From: Candidatus Hydrogenedentota bacterium
Lineage (GTDB): Bacteria; UBA8481; J006
DNA length: 13,780 bases
Assembly: GCA_003697085.1 (NCBI GenBank)
Contig: RFFU01000069.1
Coordinates: forward strand, 1-13,780
Direction of reading: 5' to 3'
Below the pieces are notes generated by a model. The model did not search any database and had not been told where the DNA came from. It saw only the letters and a program-made list of their open reading frames with translations. Position 1 is the first letter of the stretch. Each line of letters starts with the position of its first letter. The translations under genes and the position numbers were made by a program. Shown here piece by piece: positions 9,001 to 13,217 of this stretch.

Positions 9001-10788
9001 TTGATGCCGGCGGTTCAGGAGTTGCCGGCCTATTCCTTCGGAGGACTCAGGGGAATCTTCGACTTCTCGAAGATGGGAGAGTTCGGGAATTTCGGAAGCG
9101 GGAAGGAACTGTCGTGGGAGAAGGTTGCGGCGGTGGACTTGAGCGCGGAGAGGATCCTGGGCGGAGATCTCTTGAAGGAGTACCGGCGGGTTGTCGAGGA
9201 GGGGGACCGGACACCGAGAACGCCGGAAGAGCCCGGGCAGGCCCGCGCGCCGCCGGAACCGAAGGAGGAAGGAGCCGAGAAGAAAGCCTCGGAGAAGGAG
9301 AAAGCGCCCGCGGAGGGGACGCGGACGCGGATCAGCGGGGAAGGCGTCACGCGAACGGCGCCACGGCGCGGTTCAGTTCCGAAGCAGGATCTTCCTCCCG
9401 GTTTCGAGCCGTTGGATGCGCGGGAGATTGCGGTCATCTCGAACAAGGCCGGGTTCCGCGCGGACCATATCCTCTCGATGCGCAAAGCGGCGATCGAGGA
9501 ACAGGTCTGGCTGATCGTGAGGAACTCGAATCCGGCCGGGCGGAAATACATCGGGAAGAAGGGATACCTGCCGAAACCGATGGCGGTGAAGGCGAAGACG
9601 GCCGACAGGGGGACTCTGGCCGGGCTGGTCGTGAATCCGTACAAGCGGCCGGAGATGTTCACAGAGAAGCGCCTGAAGAAGGCGCGGGAGACGTGGGACA
9701 AGTATGTCGAGGATATGCGCCGGGCGGGTTACAAAGTGGATGCCGAGGACGGGATCGTCCGCGCGCCGACGGGCGAGAAACTCCACGGCGATTACGATCT
9801 TCATGGCGTCTTCACATACAGCGGCGAGATCATCCAGTTCGGTTCGGGCGAAGCGAAGGACGAGATGAGGGGGCTACGGTGGCGGATGAAGTTGAACGAG
9901 GCCATCGATCCCGAGCACCCGATGATCTTGCATGGAGGACAGGACAACTGGGCGAAGGCCCCGGCGCCGGATCCGCCGGTGACGGTCTTCGCTCCGGACG
10001 GCCGGATCGTCGAACTGAAGACGGCCGAGGAGATGAAGGCGTTTTACGAGGAGCAGGGGCTGGACTGGCCCTATTCGAAGGAGCCGCCGAAGGTCCGTGG
10101 TCCGCCGGAGGTGCCTTCGCTATCGGGCGCCGAGATTCAGTCGATTTCGGAGAAGGCGGGGTTCCGCGCGGACCACATCCACGGGATGCGCAAGTATGCG
10201 GTGGAGAAGAAACAGTATCTGGTCGTGCGCAATTCGAACGCACGTTCGCGCAAGTTCCTGGGGAAAGAGGGATTCGCGCCGAAGCCGATGACCTGCAAGG
10301 CGAAGACGGCGGATGCCGGGAGGTTGGCGGGGCTGGTTGTGAATCCGTACACGCGTCCGGAGGCCTTCACCTCCAAGAGATTGAAGAAGGCCCGCGAGAC
10401 GTGGGACAAGTACGTCGGGGATATGAAGAAGGCCGGGTTCATCGTCGACGCGAAGGACGGTATCGTGCGGGACAAATACGGGAACAAGATTCACGGCGAT
10501 TACGATCTGCACGGCGTCTTCACGGCAGACGGGAAACTATTGCAATTCGGCACGGGTGAAGCGAAGGACGAGATGAAAGGCTTGAGCTGGAGATTACGGT
10601 TGAACGCGTCGGTGGATCCGGAGAATCCGATGGTCCTCCACGGCGGGCAGGACAACTGGAGCAAGGCGACGGCGCCGGACCCCCCGGTGACGGTGTTCAC
10701 TCCGGAAGGAGAGGTGATCCATCTTGATACGGTCCAACAGATGAAGAAGTTCTACAAGGCCCACGGCCTGGAGTGGCGATACGATTGA
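1..10788 (+). CDS. Giant multidomain protein (5' truncated): Cys-rich modules, two kinase-like domains, two class II nucleotidyl cyclase-like domains
   Basis: The frame is open from base 1 to the TGA at 10786-10788, giving at least 3,595 residues; the real start and any signal peptide lie upstream. A GTG at 139 is not a convincing start because coding-quality Pro/Glu sequence continues before it. Residue numbers here count base 1 as codon 1. Visible order: E-E-V-P-x repeats (35-54); nine CxC-type cysteine modules (195-879); charged, mostly helical sequence (about 961-2020); Gly/Ala-rich hydrophobic segment (about 2021-2240) and coiled coil (about 2241-2298); kinase-like domains (about 2420-2713 and 2773-3067); cyclase-like domains (about 3135-3360 and 3370-3595). 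K/E-rich linkers separate the enzymatic parts. Seen: the motifs and duplications. Known: edema factor, CyaA and ExoY raise cAMP or cGMP in eukaryotic cells after activation by a host protein. Inferred: a secreted or surface effector. Substrate, target and export route are unknown. Confidence 0.93.
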   Translation, partial: RKAEERARAAGSSSSQQSASSQPASEQPPQETPREEVPPEEVPQEEVPSEEPPASQPAAPATTATTATSSSSPPPSSPRESPHGPGIAQVLTEKLKENVGYTATKSDSNVSPKGTPVEYPKVSKGGKRVTFGPTTTRTRIVVGNVEIVAVRGSEESKSESPRVTTESESFEARTAEVATEAPTATRKTKPRKPRCSCGGTRCGCNFENFCEQVGKNPERCSLALCYCANKNCECGKNYECQGQYTVRKEYVAKFRAELPVRYCKVGPGPTTKPAAPEKEACPCNLNGCGCKEKWACGFRTTEYARPSDGRRVTVCSNYEIARIDLGTPEREDEARKAAKEKRKKKREEEARKRAEEEERKKEAAAKKIAEMVTPKPEPPPRGTCCAASGGGTNCCGGEDCTCTYRSECGGAVHLSYVDRSVWHCDKYPVLGGRLGGKETGGTSGTGTAGKGGITAGPKAGAETGPGTEKSGKKSAGEGGLLPPIPKAPPVKKAACCNEPGGECCGGEDCTCSAREECAGVVHLDYGDRSVWHCQRLPGFGGGREGTRGKKKSAGGGVTTGREGTKGTGAGPTSRPVSGKTAKPGTAGTSGEGAGGVAVPVGGGRGKGKWKGGVKPAAAQPTGKNPCTCIGSNCTCSAQGQCPGPIHINYGTYSRWYCQGSPFPQPGGSSGKPVVSRRGGKKGKEKAGGRRSGPAKKDGCCGPNGTGKNCCGGKDCTCSDRSECYGPTDTTWRCTRKTTFGGGTGRSPKPRPSGSTGTDAGPVAGRQAGSKKKDGCCGPNGTGKNCCGGKDCTCSDRSECYGPTDTTWRCTRKTTFGGGTGRSSKPRTSGSTGTDAGPVSPGSSATQPSGDETPCGCGGKECSCTNRADCLGIVDTTWLCTPKVRFDLSGGRRKTSSGGEATGEQASGGEAVTQGAGKEGSVTGAPPPNRPSRRKNTGKSPIGKETPAREGSAKKVAKKKKPDPYNKFVEKVAGTTASPLAPLLAGMEKIYGKTWIEMVTKDYQAKEGRKSAIDFLVYLYEYLPIGQQSNNASRRRARLTLIEILGRIARDPALLKLWGDETDRLAGRMLLKQIEKLRSELKEDIRWSKGEKKREAQWTLLHLLVERLAAVEAGKRPAVEKDIRALLAELKRSDEKVIGKADEAGRRRAAERERALLALLKRLAAHSGSVSKSLVKEIQEQLAETYEKAAAAEPMGSGRRPEFYLKAAKIHLALKNFRQALSDAQFAENFSSGSENAYTVNLIKSFVYRYLLENYDRLSSGEKKSFFLVNGPERDKASLKKLVAEADEKVIQHGTGGEKEEGAVIAALVRRIDALVAEGKAKEALDEMENLEPDYGTNSIFLARYLLLLMQSDPKIRNPHLLEKALRESVKEGAVGKETLEYYKKKKREIVILMGSLLPRQRFSADEIIRIFNSVDVMLAKMRSEAKTREEKDVIISAQLEFARDYLRWIRAHPGVKTEELEKEFDRVASNAVTEARWLSPAAKVQAKAVVDEIKQISGGDERSRETRREIERGEIRDYRKLFTIFLGAMKSGDFETAKAAAERLAKSSDLSASKKIGTLSAILKWIDAVRTSVGLNADQKAFLDPLAEKLAKKIRQIVTGEIKEAQENLYEASKKMGTLSGDLSEKENREAYAAAAAKRAEALRKLRHLEATLLDLKLRGLSGPALKRALKAEIKKQNAEIKKQIDQLINLYGPAGEAVEEKANREGIQQFLAGINLVRARRDAAMDLLIARFPKIGYEENALRAGLSRRDQAIRDVFDALNGRRGRDGTRRGGAVGHLTYNQGWARYAEDEEGKKARYAWIEVYRDEIAYLKQRRKDLIFENPKLDASEKVAKYRKEIQAEADYWKKFGEKLSSAVFSDLTGVGAKEKAFGKEIEERLRVQEMPALVDQIVASADKNDPQKFFGLLVDLYNEKMRVSNEKYLEYIKTPKWRRGLAQVYYLYYSDYIGSSKWSYREVLKRIQAEGSAIHRLNLALIEASAKPVSSLSTEHRTLLEKKGFIVNGKYVIPKKFKFNPLTEGDAASRRSWVDKYVNVGSMVEALATVVVPGGLAASQAEKMFGKVALREGLKQWIKGGAKLATEAALFTGYSRVGQVLINPTVVLNNEFWSASALLKEYGHTIVMLGALKTIGGVTEKVGERVTKAVAPEFTAEEILSMPLSDLPKVGLKDHAYFVASSVTKFAVEGTSFAGLETMMNGQEFSTEGVLKSLVFLAELKAGGVLGRLGTVKREGRARIAAKEHEARTVEKILNENRRELEKIAEKAKEAEKRGGAGKEETLREVEKMKQKVNDYIASELLIALGYEVPGYPVPASASKEKKKITSAEAESSRAPPEKKATAGTEEKKSESKEKSEKGEKIREKETVAVVEEPGEKTVEKTGEREVAAKTEETGKKVGEASGEKKGEREEKEKEEGVEKEIVDVEGITGEQLGKGGFGEVFRNKENPNEVVKKIWVPLEKASTKADLQKAQAAVMESLYRELLGSRLLKAAGLEHAQITGQGITTYNHPEFGPVKAPVLTKPFVGEGMKVNGKPVHEAHILKDWMKENGYHDGFEVTKELPAEMQEMIVDYIHKALRAGLFLTDIKPGNIYIYKTSPEGPWRMGLIESDGVYRIKDYPELFMVDPTASPEVQVQQAAMAAFFSTHAPMSLVAGDVALAHTPQGLKGTLDGAHQKKLREYTPDPKEVDHSKINAFDMNPEHVLDPKLAELYRKAVVEKELVPGGEAAPKEARAPPAKVPGKAAEKEPTAGGGEEKSVGEREEKPKEKAAGKEEPAVVEVTEDMLGELVGQGTFGKVYKRSGKPGEVVKIIEGGVKGQMLDEFAWNALEQALASAKREIEGAKLLEAAGLAHIDVKAQGSLKYVHETIGEVVLPVLVKDFIEPGMRVNGHTVVDAVILEKWMVENGYRDKEGPNGKNTKPLPEQLQQAIIDYIRAANEAGLFLGDLKPDNFFLYKTSKSGEWKVGLLETDAVYRVADYEAKFVFQPGMSLAEKVKTLGEYQRFQGTMLMPAVQELPAYSFGGLRGIFDFSKMGEFGNFGSGKELSWEKVAAVDLSAERILGGDLLKEYRRVVEEGDRTPRTPEEPGQARAPPEPKEEGAEKKASEKEKAPAEGTRTRISGEGVTRTAPRRGSVPKQDLPPGFEPLDAREIAVISNKAGFRADHILSMRKAAIEEQVWLIVRNSNPAGRKYIGKKGYLPKPMAVKAKTADRGTLAGLVVNPYKRPEMFTEKRLKKARETWDKYVEDMRRAGYKVDAEDGIVRAPTGEKLHGDYDLHGVFTYSGEIIQFGSGEAKDEMRGLRWRMKLNEAIDPEHPMILHGGQDNWAKAPAPDPPVTVFAPDGRIVELKTAEEMKAFYEEQGLDWPYSKEPPKVRGPPEVPSLSGAEIQSISEKAGFRADHIHGMRKYAVEKKQYLVVRNSNARSRKFLGKEGFAPKPMTCKAKTADAGRLAGLVVNPYTRPEAFTSKRLKKARETWDKYVGDMKKAGFIVDAKDGIVRDKYGNKIHGDYDLHGVFTADGKLLQFGTGEAKDEMKGLSWRLRLNASVDPENPMVLHGGQDNWSKATAPDPPVTVFTPEGEVIHLDTVQQMKKFYKAHGLEWRYD
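103..162 (+). repeat. Short tandem E-E-V-P-x repeat in the N-terminal linker
   Basis: Four consecutive 15-base units encode EEVPP, EEVPQ, EEVPS and EEPPA. They lie in a Pro/Ser/Gln/Glu-rich, surely disordered stretch (bases 1-240) ahead of the cysteine modules. Such Pro/Glu repeats usually act as spacers or wall- or periplasm-spanning linkers. That role is inferred, and the sequence shows only the repetition. Confidence 0.7.
583..2637 (+). other. Cysteine-rich region of nine modules with a shared CxC-x4-CxC-x5-C core
   Basis: Nine modules begin at about 583, 673, 841, 1180, 1507, 1876, 2125, 2353 and 2560. Modules 1, 2, 3, 6 and 9 read C-x-C-x4-C-x-C-x5-C (for example CTCIGSNCTCSAQGQC and CGCGGKECSCTNRADC). 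Modules 4, 5, 7 and 8 replace the first C-x-C with CC (for example CCGGKDCTCSDRSEC). Each core is followed 8-28 residues later by another Cys; in modules 4-9 this is preceded by an aromatic residue, as W-x-C. Glycine/lysine-rich linkers (GGTSGTGTAGKGG type) join the modules, and a very charged K/E/R helix (about 985-1116) sits between modules 3 and 4. The fixed spacing suggests a disulfide- or metal-stabilised mini-domain. I do not recognise the family. Two or more cysteine pairs per module would suit an extracytoplasmic stalk or adhesive segment, but this is inference. Confidence 0.75.
2083..2514 (+). repeat. Tandem duplication, 228-base period, of one cysteine module
   Basis: Bases 2083-2286 and 2311-2514 are nearly identical 204-base units offset by 228 bases, separated by a 24-base unmatched spacer. 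The 68 encoded residues (from KKDGCCGPNG to TGTDAGPV) differ at only two positions, a Pro to Ser and a Pro to Thr. Synonymous differences are few. This is the youngest duplication in the gene. Modules 4 and 5 (starting 1180 and 1507) are clearly related but much more diverged. Copy number may vary between strains, and the near-identity is also a place where a short-read assembly could miscount units. Confidence 0.9.
2881..6060 (+). other. Long charged helical region with TPR-like segments
   Basis: About 1,060 residues rich in Lys, Glu, Arg, Ala and Leu, with almost no cysteine, follow the cysteine modules. Helical-hairpin character is clear. The stretch at about 3589-3687 (FYLKAAKIHLALKNFRQALS and following residues) reads like one TPR repeat, and 3925-4050 (VAEGKAKEALDEMENLEPDY) like another, degenerate one. 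A later part (about 4980-5070) has Lys-Lys/Gln-Ile heptad-like spacing typical of coiled coil. I recognise no catalytic motif. It probably acts as a scaffold or spacer between the cysteine-rich front and the enzymatic rear; that function is inferred. Confidence 0.55.
6061..6900 (+). other. Gly/Ala-rich hydrophobic segment followed by a coiled coil
   Basis: This is the only clearly hydrophobic stretch of the giant protein. Segments around 6106-6170 (VEALATVVVPGGLAAS), 6340-6400 (GHTIVMLGALKTIGG) and 6520-6660 (an Ala/Gly/Val-rich run) look like amphipathic or weakly membrane-active helices rather than standard transmembrane spans, because charged residues interrupt them. A K/E/R coiled coil follows at about 6721-6894. 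Its place immediately upstream of the catalytic domains would suit a translocation or membrane-contact segment, as in large toxins, but no family match is recognised and a plain helical scaffold is equally possible. Confidence 0.4.
7258..8139 (+). other. Protein-kinase-like domain 1
   Basis: The glycine-rich loop GKGGFGEVF is at residues 2428-2436 (from base 7282), followed by the ATP-anchoring VVKKI with Lys 2447 or 2448. The catalytic loop DIKPGN has Asp 2579, Lys 2581 and Asn 2584. The metal-binding DFG position appears as SDGV (Asp 2604). The HRD histidine and arginine are replaced (FLTD), and no APE motif is seen, so this is an atypical kinase, though every residue needed for ATP and Mg2+ binding is present. 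A K/E-rich linker (about 6940-7250) precedes it. It is a tandem paralogue of the next domain. Protein kinase fold: confident. Substrate (Ser/Thr, small molecule or self): unknown. Confidence 0.8.
8317..9201 (+). other. Protein-kinase-like domain 2
   Basis: The glycine loop GQGTFGKVY starts at residue 2783 (base 8347), VVKII carries Lys 2802, the catalytic loop DLKPDN has Asp 2938, Lys 2940 and Asn 2943, and the DFG position is TDAV (Asp 2963). The spacing from glycine loop to catalytic loop nearly equals that of domain 1 (155 against 151 residues). Both copies share a distinctive block, AGLFLxDxKPxN then YKTSxxGxW then GLxExDxVYR, and a WMxENGY motif, so they arose by internal duplication. 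Both keep the catalytic set, which argues that neither is a simple pseudokinase. A K/E-rich linker (about 8143-8310) separates the two. Confidence 0.8.
9403..10080 (+). other. Class II nucleotidyl cyclase-like (edema factor/CyaA/ExoY-type) domain 1
   Basis: Ordered matches to the class II adenylate cyclase toxin site are visible. VRNSN has Arg 3174 (compare edema factor R329 in FRPVN). PKPMAVKAKTAD has Lys 3192 and Lys 3199 exactly seven apart, as are K346 and K353 of edema factor, followed by D-x-G-x-x-A-G like its SSDWGPVAG. HGDYDLHGVF has the two metal-binding Asp 3264 and 3266 (compare ADYDLF, D491/D493). LHGGQDN has His 3311 and Asn 3316 (compare NHGTEQDN, H577/N583). VTVFAPDG then resembles IFIINPEG. 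The domain is compact: 65 residues from the second Lys to the first Asp, against 138 in edema factor. The predicted reaction is conversion of ATP or another NTP to a cyclic nucleotide. The homology rests on recalled motifs, not on a search. Confidence 0.62.
10108..10785 (+). other. Class II nucleotidyl cyclase-like domain 2 (C-terminus)
   Basis: A second copy, roughly two-thirds identical to domain 1, ends the protein. All proposed catalytic residues are kept at the same spacings: Arg 3410, Lys 3428, Lys 3435, Asp 3500, Asp 3502, His 3547 and Asn 3552. As in domain 1, the family's HGTEQxN is shortened to HGGQDN, so the Glu of that motif is missing in both copies. Conservation is strongest in AKTADxGxLAGLVVNPY, KKARETWDKYV, HGDYDLHGVF, GEAKDEM and LHGGQDNW. 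The domain ends with the stop codon, as toxin effector domains commonly do in modular proteins. A related non-cyclase nucleotidyl enzyme is the main alternative. Confidence 0.6.
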
Positions 10789-11018
10789 TCGAGTGAAATC
10801 TTATGCAACATTGTTTCCCCGTTCGCGGCAACCGGGAAGGTTCCCATTCCCATCTCGCGAAGCCCCGTATCCATCGAACCACCGTTCAGCCGTAATCTAT
10901 TCTCCGCTCCTTTCAAATGTCCGATTTCCTTACGTATGACCTGCTCTTTTTGCCCGCGACTCTTCCGAAAAAGCCTTCGGCGACGTGAAAAACCATTTCA
11001 TGCGATAAGGAACCCATT
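10789..11018 (+). other. Intergenic gap without a clear promoter or terminator
   Basis: This 230-base, pyrimidine-rich gap holds only a weak hairpin (CCGAA at 10965-10969 with TTCGG at 10976-10980) and a loose inverted match around 10815-10840. No U-tract terminator follows the giant gene, and no good -35/-10 pair is recognised. An AAGGAA ribosome-binding site lies at 11007-11012, six bases before the next ATG. The gap is long enough for the next gene to have its own promoter. Confidence 0.5.
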
Positions 11019-13127
11019 ATGGTGAAACGCGTCTATTCCTGGGGCGTGGCTACGGTGACGGTGCTGGGAGCCGGCTGGTTGCAGTTTTCCCTCGGGTTGG
11101 ATCACGTTCCTCACATTCCCTTTTCTCGGCCCGACTCCGCGTATCTTTCCTCTCTTCTCCGGGGCGGGGCGGCCTTTCTTTTCGTGGTCCCCGCCTACTG
11201 TCTTCTCGGACGCGCGGCGTTGCTTCTCTCTGGAACGGAACGAAGAATAGCGCGCTCCTTCTTCGTAACACTTCTTTGCGGAGTGCTCCTGTATGATGCC
11301 TACCTCTTTCTCGCCGGACACTTCTTTCCGGTCGGAACGGTTCTTGTCCTTCTGCCCTTCCTTCCCGGACTGATTCTCTCCTCACCGAGGAAAATTCCCT
11401 CCCTCCTTGGAGCGACGATGCGGGATGCGAGAAGCACCTGGAAATGCCTGGGAGGGTTCGAGAGAATCTTCTTCGGAATGACAGGTCTCGCTATCGCGTT
11501 GGCCTTTCTCGGTACCGCATCCCCGCCGACCGGCATGGACGCGCTCGTCTATCACTTTGGTCTCCCCTCTCAGTATCTCGTTCGGCACACATTACGCCTT
11601 CGGGACATCACACCGTATTGCTATTACCCTCAGGTGGCGGAGCTGGCCTCGATTCCGTTTCTTCTCTTAGATCCCGTCGGAATCGGAGCGAATCTCTTCT
11701 GCGGACTCGTCTTCGGTGGACTCGTCATCGCGATAGGCCGGTTGGTCCTCGAAATTTCCCGCTCTCGAACAGCCGCCGTTTGCGCCGCTGGCACCGTGGC
11801 AACCTCGTGGCTTCTTCTTGAGATCACTTTTCAATCCAAGAACGATCTCCTCCTGCTGCTCTTTCTGGTTCAAGGAATTCGGTTGATCGCGACGGCCGAG
11901 ACCAAATCTCCGCGGTTGGGCGCACTGTTCCTCGGCGCCGCGTGCGCGGTCAAATTGATTGCGGCCGCCGCCGTCCTCCCGCTTCTCGTTTCGATTCTCA
12001 TAACTGAAAAGAAACGTCGGCGATGGGAAATACCCTTTCTCGCCGCCGGACCTCTCTTCCCCTGGCTCGTTCGGAATCTTCTCCTTCTTCACGCGCCTCT
12101 TCCCGGGAATCTTGCCTCGGTTCTCTCGGCTTCGCTGGGTCAGCCGACATTCTGGGGACGGATACGGCACCTGGGACTTTCCTTCGTAAGAGAATATCCC
12201 TCCGGAATCCAAGGGCCGATCGGCCCGGGGCTTCTGGCGCTTGTTCTTCTCGGGTTCCCGGCGGTTCGCCGGAACAAGCCCGCCTTTCTGTTGGAAACCT
12301 CGGGGATTTTTTCGCTGATTCTCTGGATGCTTTTCGCCCAGGCGCAGGCCCGTTATGCGCTTCCAGGCGTGACGCTTCTTGCGGCGGCGGGAGCGGTGAG
12401 GCTGGCGCGCCAGGGGATTCTGATGTACGCGATTCTTCTTTTCACCTGCTGTGTCTCGTTAGGGGCGGGCGTGCAAAACTCGTTACGCAATCACCCGGCG
12501 ATCTGGCTCCTTTCCGGCCGTACGGACCTTCCCGGAGCAATCCAGCCTTGGCTCAACTCCTACCGTCTCCAGGTCCGAGCCAATCGCGTTCTTCCTGCGG
12601 ACGCCAATGTCATCTCCATCGGAGAAAGCCGCCTCTTCTATCTCAAGAGACGCGCAACCTTCGACAGTCCAGACGAACCCCAACGTGTTTTGAGAGAGGC
12701 GGCGCTTCTGGGAGATCCGGCTCGTTTGCGGTGGCGGCTCCTGGAGCAGGGATACACTCACGTTCTCTACAATCCGGCCGCGCTGGCGGTTTCCATTTCC
12801 GCCGGGCGCGGCACGGCACGCTCCGGTTTGAATGGCATTCCAATCTTGAGAAGAATGCTCGGAGATCTCGAAGTCGTTGCCACCGACCCTCATTGGAAAT
12901 CGGTATCTTCAAGGACGGGGATTGGCACTCTGAAACTCTTTTCCCTCCGGAACAAGGCAGGAAAAAGGAAACATGCAAGGGAAAAATTCAAGAAGAGCCC
13001 GCCGTCGCAACGCACACAGATATTCCGATCGGACATTCCGAGTATGCCGGAGCCCAATACCATTACTGTCATTCCGAGGAGGGCGCAGCCCGACGAGGAA
13101 TCCCCCGGGAGTGCGATCCATAGATAG
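11019..13127 (+). CDS. Polytopic membrane glycosyltransferase, family-39/ArnT-PMT-like
   Basis: The ATG at 11019 has AAGGAA six bases upstream, and the 702-residue product starts with a hydrophobic helix. About ten to twelve membrane segments fill residues 1-490. A loop after the fourth or fifth segment carries GMDALVYHFGLPSQYL, which resembles the acidic first luminal/periplasmic loop of lipid-phosphate-sugar-dependent glycosyltransferases, where an Asp acts in catalysis. QSKNDLLLLLF and RYALPGVTLLAAAG are further family-like blocks. A soluble tail (from about 515: ADANVISIGESRLFYL, then YTHVLYNP) is typical of bacterial GT39-like proteins. Predicted role: transfer of a sugar from a polyprenyl carrier on the outer face of the inner membrane; acceptor unknown. 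The last roughly 60 residues run into repeat and intron sequence (from about 12950), so the native C-terminus may have been changed. Confidence 0.72.
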   Translation: MVKRVYSWGVATVTVLGAGWLQFSLGLDHVPHIPFSRPDSAYLSSLLRGGAAFLFVVPAYCLLGRAALLLSGTERRIARSFFVTLLCGVLLYDAYLFLAGHFFPVGTVLVLLPFLPGLILSSPRKIPSLLGATMRDARSTWKCLGGFERIFFGMTGLAIALAFLGTASPPTGMDALVYHFGLPSQYLVRHTLRLRDITPYCYYPQVAELASIPFLLLDPVGIGANLFCGLVFGGLVIAIGRLVLEISRSRTAAVCAAGTVATSWLLLEITFQSKNDLLLLLFLVQGIRLIATAETKSPRLGALFLGAACAVKLIAAAAVLPLLVSILITEKKRRRWEIPFLAAGPLFPWLVRNLLLLHAPLPGNLASVLSASLGQPTFWGRIRHLGLSFVREYPSGIQGPIGPGLLALVLLGFPAVRRNKPAFLLETSGIFSLILWMLFAQAQARYALPGVTLLAAAGAVRLARQGILMYAILLFTCCVSLGAGVQNSLRNHPAIWLLSGRTDLPGAIQPWLNSYRLQVRANRVLPADANVISIGESRLFYLKRRATFDSPDEPQRVLREAALLGDPARLRWRLLEQGYTHVLYNPAALAVSISAGRGTARSGLNGIPILRRMLGDLEVVATDPHWKSVSSRTGIGTLKLFSLRNKAGKRKHAREKFKKSPPSQRTQIFRSDIPSMPEPNTITVIPRRAQPDEESPGSAIHR
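13070..13101. repeat. Dispersed palindromic repeat unit (CATTCCGAG...GAGGAAT type)
   Basis: The arms ATTCC (13071-13075) and GGAAT (13097-13101) flank an inner hairpin, GGGC-GCA-GCCC (13081-13091). This is the general form of the short CATTCCGAG...GAGGAATCC palindromes scattered between genes in many bacterial genomes. A second partial CATTCCGAG lies at 13034-13042. Here the unit is read as the end of the upstream membrane protein. Only one full copy is in the window, so its dispersed nature is inferred from general knowledge. Confidence 0.55.
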
Positions 13128-13200
13128 GGGTAGGAAGGACCGGTTCTCCCGGTCCCTCCCCCCTCCGAACCGTACGTGCGGATCTCCCGCATACGGCTTT
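13127..13200 (-). ncRNA. Group II intron catalytic domain V and domain VI
   Basis: Domain V on the minus strand pairs AAGCCGTATGCGG with the complementary CCGCACGTACGGTT across a short GAGA(T) loop. It contains the AGC triad and ends with the family-typical ACGTACGGTTC. Domain VI follows: GGACCGG and CCGGTCC form a seven-pair stem around GAGAA, extended by GGAG/TTCC and GGGG/CCCC with a bulged TA between them. The A there (13131-13132 region) is the expected branch point for lariat formation. Both domains look intact, so the RNA core could still work if the remaining domains and a maturase are available. Confidence 0.9.
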
Positions 13201-13217
13201 CCGGTCAGTGGTCTTCC

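Noticed and set aside
10789-10800. A sharp switch from purine-rich to pyrimidine-rich coding strand between the two genes, considered as a transfer or replication boundary
   Set aside because: It is largely explained by protein composition: Lys/Glu/Gly-rich in the giant protein against Leu/Phe/Ser-rich membrane segments in the next gene.
10965-10980. Hairpin as a terminator of the giant gene
   Set aside because: The stem is only five pairs, has no following U-tract, and lies about 180 bases after the stop and close to the next start.
13024-13033. Perfect ten-base palindrome TCCGATCGGA as an operator
   Set aside because: It lies inside the reading frame near the end of a gene with no promoter beside it; a ten-base palindrome is easily found by chance in GC-rich DNA.
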